64,000 nucleotides of DNA from Phytohabitans houttuyneae (lineage in GTDB: Bacteria; Actinomycetota; Actinomycetes; Mycobacteriales; Micromonosporaceae). Location: NCBI RefSeq assembly GCF_011764425.1, contig NZ_BLPF01000001.1:496001-560000 (forward strand), read 5' to 3'. The translations under genes and the position numbers were made by a program. Positions 20,095-29,808 of the stretch are shown here, piece by piece (the first letter of the stretch is position 1; each line of letters opens with the position of its first letter). The notes beneath the pieces were generated by a model, which searched no databases, had not been told where the DNA came from, and was given only the letters and a program-made list of their open reading frames with translations.

Positions 20095-20214
20095 GGCGTG
20101 AGACTCATCGATCTCCAGAGCAGTGTCAACAACCTTCCGGCTGATTTTCGATATCTCGACGCGGAGCGCTAGAGTCGTGGCCTCGGCAGTCGCCGCACGG
20201 GGTGGTGATCCGGC
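20095..20214. promoter_or_regulatory. Divergent promoter region of the NRPS locus
   Basis: These 120 nt separate the divergently read condensation-protein gene and the AMP-ligase gene. They include a locally AT-richer stretch around 20140-20160. Position argues that the promoters for the minus-strand operon and for the 20215-22388 pair lie here. I found no convincing -35/-10 pair or operator. Confidence 0.4.
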
Positions 20215-21543
20215 TTGTTTTCGCTGGGAAATGCGTGCCTGGTCGACGCGGCCAGTGATGAGAAAGTTTCCGGAAATCGGCTCGCCGTAGAGGTCGACGC
20301 GGTGGCCAGAGCGCTCGACGCCGCCCCACCGGGGGTCGTGATCTGCCCGGTCGTCAACGAGGTGGCCGCGATCGTGCGGTACCTCGGCGCCGCGCGCGCC
20401 GGCCGGCCGGTGCTCCTGTGCGGGCCGGACTCGGTGGCGGTGCCGGTGCGCGAGCTGGTCGGCACGTTCGCGCCGGCGGCGGTGCTGGGTGCCGGGGCGC
20501 GGCCGCCTGCGGGGTACGCGGCGGAGAGCGGCGCGTGGGTGCGCCGGACGCCTCCCGAGGTCCTCCCGCATCCGGACCTCGGCCTGCTGCTGGCCACGTC
20601 CGGCTCCACCGGTCGGCCACGCCTCGTGCGGATGTCCCGGGCGAGCGTGGCGGCGATCACCACCTCGATCCGCGGCGCGCTCGGCATCGACGGCGGCGGC
20701 GTGGCGGTGACGACCATGCCGCCCTACTACACGTTCGGGCTCAGCGTGCTGCACACCCACCTGCAGGCGGGCGGCACCGTGGTCGTCACCCGCCAGGGCG
20801 TCCTGCAGGCGGACTTCTGGCGGGCGGTCAACCGGCACGGCGTCACCTCGATCGCCGGAGTGCCGCACACGTACGAGCTGCTGCGCCGCCTGCCGTGGCA
20901 CCCCGAGCGCAGCCCGACCGTCCGGTCGCTGACCGTCTCGGGCGGCCGGCTCCCCGACGACCTGGCCACCCGGCTGCACGAGCTCACGGCCGGCGGGCTG
21001 TACGTCATGTACGGGCAGACCGAGGCCGGCTCCCGGATCTGCGTGCTCCCGCCCGGACGGCTGCCGGAGAAGCTCGGCTCGGTGGGGCCGCCCATCCCGG
21101 GCGTGCGGCTCAGCGTCGAGGCGGGCGAGGTGGTCTGCCACTCACCCGGCGTGATGATGGGGTACGCGGAGACGGCCGCCGACCTCGCCCGCGGCGACGA
21201 CCTCGGCGGCGTCCTGCACACCGGCGACAGCGGCCACCTCGACGCCGACGGCCACCTGTGGCTGCACGGGCGGTTGAGCCGGATCGGCAAGGCCTTCGGC
21301 GTGCGGGCCAACCTGGACGCCGTCGAGCACCTCGCGGCGCCGTTCGCCGTCGCCGCCGCCGTACCCGCCGGTGACCGCATCCGCGTCGTCTGCGAGACCG
21401 CCGACCGGGCGGTGCTTGCCCAGGTCGTGGCGGTGGTGACGGGCGCGCTGGGCCTGCACCGCCTCGGCGTGCGGGCGGAGGGCATCGACCGCCTTCCCCG
21501 CCGCCCCAACGGCAAGATCGACTATCACGCGCTGGACGGCTGA
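20215..21543 (+). CDS. Stand-alone AMP-dependent acid ligase (ANL family)
   Basis: This 442-aa protein starts at TTG 20215, with GGTGGTGAT upstream; other in-frame starts are far inside. It is a compact adenylating enzyme with TSGSTGRPRLV at about residue 127, VMYGQTEAGS, HTGDSGHLDADGHLWLHGRLS, and the C-terminal Lys in RRPNGKIDY. There is no fused carrier, so it presumably loads one of the free carrier proteins of the locus (13064, 9527). The N-terminal ~30 residues are less typical. Which acid it activates cannot be read. Confidence 0.8.
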   Translation: MFSLGNACLVDAASDEKVSGNRLAVEVDAVARALDAAPPGVVICPVVNEVAAIVRYLGAARAGRPVLLCGPDSVAVPVRELVGTFAPAAVLGAGARPPAGYAAESGAWVRRTPPEVLPHPDLGLLLATSGSTGRPRLVRMSRASVAAITTSIRGALGIDGGGVAVTTMPPYYTFGLSVLHTHLQAGGTVVVTRQGVLQADFWRAVNRHGVTSIAGVPHTYELLRRLPWHPERSPTVRSLTVSGGRLPDDLATRLHELTAGGLYVMYGQTEAGSRICVLPPGRLPEKLGSVGPPIPGVRLSVEAGEVVCHSPGVMMGYAETAADLARGDDLGGVLHTGDSGHLDADGHLWLHGRLSRIGKAFGVRANLDAVEHLAAPFAVAAAVPAGDRIRVVCETADRAVLAQVVAVVTGALGLHRLGVRAEGIDRLPRRPNGKIDYHALDG

Positions 21544-21587
21544 AACTCCGTTGCGGTGACCCCGGGCGGCGGCAAGACTGCCCGACT

Positions 21588-22388
21588 GTGAGCGAACATG
21601 TCGCGATTGTCACGGGCGCCAACCACGGGATCGGCGCGGCGACGGCCACCGCGCTGGCGGCCGCCGGCACCGCTGTGCTGTGCGCGTACTGGCGGGTCCG
21701 CGACGCCGAGGACCCCGGCGTCCCGCAGGCCTACCGCGACAACCGCCTGCGCGATGCCGACCACGTGGTCGCCGGCATCGAGGCCGCGGGCGGCCGTGCG
21801 ATCGCCGTCGAGGCCGACCTCACCGACCCCGCGGCGCCGGCCCGCCTCTTCGACACGGCCGAGGAGCTGCTCGGCCCGGTCGACATCCTGATCAACAACG
21901 CCACCGGCTGGGTGCAGGACACGTTCACCCCGGCCGACACCGACGGCCACGGCCGCGCGATGCAGCCGGTGAGCCACGCGACGTGGTCGCAGCAGTTTGC
22001 GGTCGACGCCATGGCCCCGGCCCTGCTGATCGGCGAGCTGGCCCGCCGCCACGCCGCCCGTGGCGCCACCTGGGGCCGGATTATCGGCATGACCTCCGGC
22101 GGCGACCTCGGCTTCCCGACCGAGGTGTCGTACGGCGCGGCGAAGGCCGCACAGACCAACTACACGATGTCCGCCGCGTCCGAGCTCGCCGCGCTGGGCA
22201 TCACCGCCAACGTGGTGCACCCCCCGGTGACCGACACCGGCTGGGTGACCGACTCGATCCGCGAGGCGGTGGCCAGCGCCGGCGGCCTCTACCACGTCGC
22301 CACCCCGGACGAGGTCGCCGCCGTTATCGCCTACCTTGTCTCGGACGCCGCCGGCCTCATCACGGGCAACGTCATCACCCTCCGCTGA
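21588..22388 (+). CDS. SDR family oxidoreductase
   Basis: This 266-aa protein from GTG 21588 lies 44 nt behind the AMP ligase on the same strand. TGANHGIG is the nucleotide-binding loop, LINNAT the NNAG equivalent, MTSGGDLG carries the likely Ser, and the catalytic Tyr/Lys are in YGAAK. The loop after the first strand is long (residues 35-60, with WRVRDAEDPGVPQAYRDN), which is unusual. It may tailor the peptide or its precursor by reducing a ketone, but it could also be unrelated to the NRPS genes. Confidence 0.8.
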   Translation: MSEHVAIVTGANHGIGAATATALAAAGTAVLCAYWRVRDAEDPGVPQAYRDNRLRDADHVVAGIEAAGGRAIAVEADLTDPAAPARLFDTAEELLGPVDILINNATGWVQDTFTPADTDGHGRAMQPVSHATWSQQFAVDAMAPALLIGELARRHAARGATWGRIIGMTSGGDLGFPTEVSYGAAKAAQTNYTMSAASELAALGITANVVHPPVTDTGWVTDSIREAVASAGGLYHVATPDEVAAVIAYLVSDAAGLITGNVITLR

Positions 22389-22398
22389 GCGCCGGGCG

Positions 22399-22698
22399 TC
22401 AGTCGACGGTCGAGCAGACGACCGTGTTGACGGTGAAGCTGGCCGGGACGCCGCTCTGCGTGCCGCGCGCCGCGAAGCCGAAGCCGACCCGCTGGCCGGG
22501 CTCAAGGGTGGAGTTGTGCTCCTGGTCGCGGGCGCTGACGATGCCGCTCGGCGAGATCAGCACAGCGTTCCAGAACTCGGTGACCTCGACCCCGTCGTCC
22601 ATCGGGAAGAGGAACGTCCAACCGGTGATGGTCACCGTGCCGGCGTTCTCCACGACGTTTTTCGTGGCCGGTGGCGCCGCGGCGGTGTCATGCTGCAC
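22399..22698 (-). pseudogene. CBM2-like cellulose/chitin-binding fragment
   Basis: About 99 residues read from GTG 22698 to the stop at 22399. The sequence has the beta-sandwich hallmarks of carbohydrate-binding module family 2: NAGTVTITGWTF, EFWNAVL, STLEPGQRVGFGF and a terminal VNTVVCS. No signal peptide or catalytic domain precedes it; upstream sequence belongs to the divergent metallophosphoesterase gene. It is therefore probably the leftover end of a secreted enzyme, although a tiny free CBM cannot be excluded. Confidence 0.55.
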
Positions 22699-22722
22699 TG
22701 ATGGACAGCGAGGAGCGTGCGC

Positions 22723-23904
<1,182 letters not shown>

Positions 23905-23916
23905 CCCTTTCACATC

Positions 23917-24472
23917 CGGGCTACCGCGATGTCCGCGGTTGGTCCGGACCGTTGCTCCCGCGGCCTCACCCTCCGCGCCTGGTCACGGTCGCCCCCGCCG
24001 CGGCAACGCGCCGCGGGCCACGTCGGCGCGTGTTCCGCGCCGACACCGGCGAGGTGGTGCGGACGCGGGTGGGCACCGGCCGCGGCAAGCAGTGCACGGT
24101 GCCGCGCGGGCCGCGGGGCCTCGACCAGCATGCGGTCCTGCCACAGGGCGTGCACGGTGGTGGCGTTGGTGCGGGCGGCGGGCGGTCGGCGCCACAACGC
24201 GCGGGGCGAGGGCGTTGGAGGGGATGTTGGTCTTCGAGCGGGGTGGCCGCTCGTGATCGTGGACATTGGCTGCCCTTGAGGGACTCAACAGCCCCTGGAG
24301 GGGCGGTAAGCGTCCACGATCTGTTCGACAAGGCCGTAGTCGACGCCGGTCAAGGGGTGGTGAGGCCGCGCGCGGTGGGTGAGGTTCGCGGGCCGGGGTG
24401 AGGGTGACCGGGGGCGGAGGGCGAGGCCGCGGGAGCGACGGTCCGGACCACGGCGGACGTCGCGGTAGCCCG
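23917..24472. mobile_element. Non-autonomous element with ~70-bp inverted terminal repeats
   Basis: The ends 23917-23986 and 24404-24472 are imperfect inverted copies of each other. Both run from CGGGCTACCGCGA(T/C)GTCCG through GGTCCGGACCG to GGTCAC. The ~417-bp interior has no intact frame with recognisable coding sense. A rearranged copy of the end repeat lies at 2780-2890. The size, ends and dispersal fit a MITE-like or decayed insertion element. I could not identify a target-site duplication or the parent transposase. This element accounts for most of the 689-nt gap between 23904 and 24594. Confidence 0.6.
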
Positions 24473-24540
24473 ATGCGTTCTTCGGTTTGTGCTCTTGGAG
24501 AGCGGCCGCACTTCGGACAGCGCGCTCGCCCGAAAAGGCG

Positions 24541-24575
24541 GTCGCCCCGCCCCGCTCGTGGCGGGACGGGGCGAC
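24541..24575 (-). terminator. Strong stem-loop terminator for the secreted sugar-oxidation genes
   Basis: A ~15-bp GC-rich stem (GTCGCCCCG... / ...CGGGGCGAC, one mismatch) lies just past the stop of the minus-strand gene at 24594. It is followed on that strand by CCGCCTTTTC, a short T-run, as expected for an intrinsic terminator. Confidence 0.65.
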
Positions 24576-24593
24576 CTACCCCAGAAGCCCTGT

Positions 24594-27500
24594 CTAGAGC
24601 TCGCGCACGCGCACGTTGCGGAACTCCATCAGGTCATTGGTGCCGTGGTTCTGCAGCCCGATGAAGCCGCTGACGAACTGGCGCAGGTCCGTCGACGGGT
24701 CGCCCGCGCGGGACGACTGCTTGCCGGGGGTGTTGTCGAACTCGTTGATCACCACGCCGTTGCGGATGATCGTGTAGTGCTGGCCCTCGACCTTGATCTC
24801 GTAGTCGTTCCACACGTTCTTGGCGGTGGCGCCGGACTGGGCGAGGGTGTTCGGGTCGAAGTTGTACACCGAACCGGTCTTCTGCGGTTCGCCGGTATCG
24901 CCGTCGTAGAGCTGGATCTCGTGTCCACAGTAGATCGCGACCCACGCCTGCGAAGTGGCCGCCGAGCCGATCGTGCCGCAGCTGCCCGGAGGCCGTTGCG
25001 CCAGTGGGGTGCGCGGGTCGGGGAAGCGGACGAGGACGCCGCTGTTGGCCCGCGTGCCCTCCGGTGACACGTCCCGGAACTGCAGCTTGATGGAGTAGTC
25101 GGCGAACTGCTGGTCGGCGTACCAGAGCATGCCCAGGCCGCCGATGGTGCGTATCGTGCCGTCCGGGCGTACCTGGAACGAGCCACCCGGTGCCTGGCGC
25201 CAGCCGGACAGCGAGTACGCCGTGCCGTCGAAGATGCTCTTGTAGCCGGGGACCGAGCCGATCGCGGACTGCGCGCCGGCCCGCCGGAGCACGCCCGCCT
25301 CGCGGTTGTCGATCACGTGCGCCGCGGTGAGCTCGGCGAGCACCTCGTCGAGGTGGTTGACGAACTCGTTGTGGTTCGGCCAGTTGGCCTCGTCGTCGAT
25401 AAGGTCGTTGATCGTGCAGCCGCCGCCGGCGACCCGGTTGGCGACGCCCGTCTCGACCTCGAGGAGCTGGACGGTCGGTCGCGAGTCCGGTGCCACGCAG
25501 CCGGCGTTGACCGCGATCTTCGAGGAGACGGACTGGCCGTCGGCGTACGTGACCTTCAGGGTCGCCTCGAACGTGCCGTACCGCTTGTAGGTGTGGGTCG
25601 GGTGGGGCGCCGTCGACTTGGCGGTGCCGTCGCCGAAGTCCCACTCCCACGCCACGCCACCGGCCTTGGCGGCCGAGAACGAGACCGTCCGCGGCTGGGC
25701 CTGCGCGATGGAGCGGGCCGTCGCCAGGCTCGGGTGCGGGGTGGCCGGTCCGCCCGTGTACACGACGCGGCTCAGCTTCTGGCGAGCGTGCAGGCTGAAG
25801 AAGCCGTCCGCGTAGTCGAGCAGGTACAGCGCGCCGTCCGGGCCGAACTTCGCGTCCATCCAGGAGTCGAGCTGGTTGTCGCCGTTGCCCACCTGGATCA
25901 TCGGCTTGAGGTCCTCGGCGAACGCGGGCGCGCCCGCCTGCGGCACCGTCTCCGGGTTGACCGTGATGGCGACGCGGTTCTGGCCGTTGGACTGGTCACC
26001 GATGAACCACTTGTTCTCCCAGTACTCCGGCCACGCCACGCCGCTGTTCGTGTTCACCTGCGAGCGGTGGTAGGTCGGGCCGTCCATGACCGCCTGGCCG
26101 CCGCCGGTCAGGTACGGCTGCGTGTAGGTGCTCTCGGACTGCACGTACGTCGGGATGCCGCTGCCGTCGCTGCGCTCCGGGAAGACCGGGCCACCGCCCT
26201 GCGGCGAGTACCAGATCATGTTGTCCCGGACCGGCGGAAGGTTGACGAGACCGGTGTTGCGCGGCGACTCGTTCTTCGGGTTGTCGCAGTCGTACCAGCC
26301 GGTCAGCACCGTCGCGTCGGTGTTGGACCGGTCGCGGTACGGCTGCCGGTTGCCCATGCAGTACGGCCAGCCGTGGTTGCCCGCGGACGTGATGATCGTC
26401 GCGGTCTCGTACTTCGCCGGGCCCAGCTCGGGGCTCGGCGCGCCCGCGTCCGGCCCGACCCACGCGGCGGTCAGCCAGTCGTTCTCGGCGTCCCAGGCGA
26501 TCCGGGCGATGTTGCGCACGCCCATCACGTAGATCTCCGGCCGGGTCTTGCCGCCGCCCTCCTCGAGGCCGGTGAAGAGGTTGCCGTCGGGGATGGTGTA
26601 CGTCCCGTCGGCCTCCGGGTGGATCCGGATGATCTTGCCGTTGAGGTCGTTCGTGTTGCCGGCCGTGCGGCGGGCGTCCTGGAAGGAGATGCCGGCGAAC
26701 TCCTGGGTCCAGTTGTTGCCGGAGTAGCCGTCCGAGCCGCCCGAGGAGTTGCTGTCACCGCTGCCGATGTAGAGGTTGCCGGACTCGTCGAACGTCATGC
26801 CGCCGCCGGCGTGGCAGCAGCTGTGGATCTGCACGTCCCAGGAGAGCAGGTCCTTGCGGCTGCTCAGGTCGATCGTCGACGCGGCCGCGTTGTACGTGAA
26901 CCGCGAGACCGTCCGCTTGCCGATCCGCTTCTCCCGGTCGATCGAGGCGTGCGGCATCCAGTACACGTACATCCAGCCGTTGTCCGCGAACGCCGGGTCG
27001 AGCGTGATGCCGAGCAGGCCCTCCTCGTTCTTGACCAGCTCGCTGCCGCTGCCCCGGTTGCCCATGACCTCGAGCGTGGTCAGCAGCTTGACCTGCTTGG
27101 TCTGCGGGTCCCACTGGTGGATGGTGCCGCAGCCCTTGCCGACGTTCGGGTTGCTCCAGTCGACGATCGGCCCGCTCGCGCAGGCGGCCTTGCCGACGTA
27201 GAAGACCCGGCCGTTGTTCGGTGCGATGGTCAGGCCGTGCGGCTCACCGATCTGGTCGAGCTGCCCGGTCTGGTTGGTGGTGGTCAGGCGCTCGCCGCGG
27301 TAGTTGGCCGCGATCGTCGCCTGGCAGTCGCCGCGCACGAGCCCGGCGGTCCACTGCAGCGCGCCGAGCAGGTGGCTCTGGAACCGCGTGTCCGAGGTGT
27401 AGCTCGCCTCGGTGCGCCCCATGCCGGTGTAGAAGGAGCGGCCGCCGTCGTAGTCACGGCACCACGAGATGGGGTGGAACGCGCCGTTGCGGCTCAGCCC

Positions 27501-28555
27501 CGGGTTGTACGTGTGCTCCTGCACCTGCGCGACGGTGTGTACGCGGCCGACCGGGCTGGGGTTCCAGTTGATCCACTGGTCGGAGCGCTTGGCCGTCAGC
27601 GGGAAGCCCTTGTTGGCCGGGTGCTGGCGGTCGGTGTAGCTGACCACCGCCTCCTGCACGGTCGCCTCCGGCGGCGGCCCCGCGTCCGGGCCGATCAGCC
27701 ACAGCTCGGCGAGCTGGATGATCGGCTCGCCGCTGTTCGCGGTGATGTTCAGCCGGAAGTACTGGTACGCGGTGGTGTTGGTGAAGGTGAACTGCCGCGT
27801 CTCGAACCGGCCCGCGAACGTCTCCCCGGTGCGGGTGTCCAATGTGGTCCAGTTCTGCCCGTCGGTGGAGCCTTCGAGGGTCCAGTCGCGCGGGTCGCGC
27901 CCGGGGAAGTCGTTGGCGGACGTCAGGGCGTAGCGGGACACGACAACCGGCGCGCCGAGCTTGGCGATGACCCAGCCGGTGCGCGCGAACGTCAGCCACT
28001 TGGTGCCGGTCGAGCCGTCGATGAGCTGCGCCACGCCCTCGTTCGGCGTGTTCTGGGCGCTGGCCGTGGCCTCCACGATCTTCTCGGCGTTGGGCAGGCC
28101 CGCGGCCGGCCGGGTGCCGATCAGGCCGGTGAACCACTCCGAGCTCGGCTGCACGCGGGCCGCGTCGTGCACGCCCAGGAAGCCGCCGCCGCCCTTGATG
28201 TACGCCTGGAACGCCGCTTCCTGCTTGTCGTTGAGCGTGACACCGTTGGCGGACAGGAAGACCACGCTGCGGTACCGGGCGAGGTTCGTGGGGTTGAACA
28301 CCGCCGGGTCCGAGGAGTCGTGCACGTAGAAGCCGTTGTCCCGGCCCAGCCTGCGGATCGTCGCGACGGCCCGGGTCACGGGGTCGTCCTGTTCCGCCAC
28401 GGGACCGTGGAACACCAGTACGTTGACCGCGCTCCTGCCCCAGGTGGGGGCAGGTCGACCGGTGCGGGAGCGGCGGACGCGGGTACCGACAGCACGCCGA
28501 GCGCCAATGTGGCGACCGACGCGAGCGTCACCGCGCGCCTCCAGATGGGTCTCAT
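24594..28555 (-). CDS. Secreted ThuA/discoidin/PQQ-type sugar dehydrogenase/PKD/DUF1080 protein (frameshifted)
   Basis: The true start is ATG 28553-28555 with GGAGGAAACG upstream. It opens a signal peptide (MRPIWRRAVTLASVATLALG, cleavage near ASAAPAP). The frame then breaks at a five-C run (28446-28450); one more C joins it to the main frame. Domain order: a ThuA-like domain split by a discoidin (F5/8C) domain (GSTGTKW to IIQLAELWLIG), closing with GGRSFYTGMG; a glucose/sorbosone dehydrogenase-type beta-propeller (HSCCHAGGGMTFD, NEEGLLGITLDP); a PKD domain (WEWDFGDGT); and a C-terminal DUF1080 3-keto-glycoside hydrolase-like domain (GSVYNFDPNT, FIGLQNHG). About 1,320 aa. It probably oxidises or cleaves glycosides outside the cell; the substrate is unknown. 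Confidence 0.82.
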
Positions 28556-28571
28556 CTCGTTTCCTCCGGGA

Positions 28572-29743
28572 TCAACCGTGGTTTCCGTGGGCGGGCGCGT
28601 CCTGGCCGCCGCCTGCCGGGGCGGCCTGGACCGGGTTGGCCGGTGCGTGGCCGGCGTGCGCCGTCATCGCGCCGTTCTCGTCGAGCACGTGGAATGTCGT
28701 GGACATGCCGAGGTCGGAGTGGAACTGCATGTGGCAGTGGAGCATCCAGTGGCCGGGACCGACCGACTCGCCGGCGATCACCCGGGCGCCGAACGTGTCG
28801 CCGGGCCCGACCGTCTTGTTGTCGATGATCGGTATCGAGTTGGCGAGCGCGCCGGTGCCCTCGATCACGCCGGTGCGGGTGTCCGCCCAGGAGTGGCCGT
28901 GCACGTGGAAGGTGTGCATGTCGTCGCCGATGCCGATGACGAGGAACTCGACCTTCTCGCCGAGCTTCGCGACCACGCAGGTCGGGCCGGGCACCGGGTT
29001 CTGCTCGTCGCAGGTGTCGGCCTCGCTGCTGCGCCGCAGGTTGATGGTCTGCCGGTCACCGAAGGCGAGCACGTACGTGCGGTCCGGGCGGGGGTCGCCC
29101 TGCCGCCGCACGACGAGCCCGCCGAACAGGCCCGAGCGGATGCCCGGCGTACCGTGCGGCCCGCCGACCACGTGGTCGTGGTACCACCAGTAGCCGGCCG
29201 TGCCCTGCGCGCCGGTGTTCGTGTTGCGCGGCTGCGCGTACCAGATGTAGGTGCGCGACCCGCCCGGCGGCACGAACGAGTTGCTGTGCACGGTGCCGTC
29301 GGACATCTGGGTGTACTTGACCCCGTGCGTGTGCAGGGACACGCCGATCGGGTGGTTGGGGTCGAGGCGCAGCTGCTCCAGCGTGGCCTGCGGCACCTGG
29401 TTGTGCAGCGTGATCGCGAGGCACTGCCCTCGATCATCTCGATCAGCGGCCCCGGGTACGAGGCGGTCTGCGGCGTGAGCCCGTAGCCGAGCCGGATCTG
29501 GTTGGTCACCGGGTCCTTGGGCAGCTCGACCGCGTACAGGTCCATGCGGCGGTCGATGACGGAGCAGCCGCCGGGGCGCTCCCCGGCCGGGGCGACGGCC
29601 GCCGCGTTGACGGCCGTCACCCCCTTGTCAGCGGCGGCGGTCGTCGATCCGCCGACCCCGCGGTCGCCGGCGCTGGCCAGCCCACCCGCGACGGCGAGCG
29701 TCACGAGCAGCACCGCCAGGACCAGTCCCCTTCGTGTGTTCAC
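28572..29743 (-). CDS. Secreted multicopper oxidase (frameshifted)
   Basis: GTG 29741-29743 opens a signal peptide (NTRRGLVLAVLLVTLAVAGG). The frame breaks at 29426-29430, between LIEMIEG and CLAITLHNQV; one added base (giving EGQCLAI) restores it. Copper ligand motifs are all present in order: SLHTHG, WWYHDHV, HTFHVHGHSW, and the C-terminal HCHMQFHSDLGM with the type 1 Cys, His and Met. At about 390 aa it is much shorter than three-domain laccases, so it fits the small two-domain oxidase group. It lies between two exported DUF1080 proteins and may re-oxidise an electron carrier or phenolic compound. It ends 16 nt before the start of the next gene. Confidence 0.82.
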
Positions 29744-29808
29744 GGTCCTGTCCAATCTCTGTAATGCCGGCCCGCGCTCGCGCGGGCGGTTCGAGCGCCT
29801 GGAAGCTC

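Noticed and set aside
23987-24403. Short frames inside the inverted-repeat element (e.g. one with NATTVHALWQDRML)
   Set aside because: No start/ribosome support, no recognisable transposase motif; several overlapping frames are open only because of GC content.
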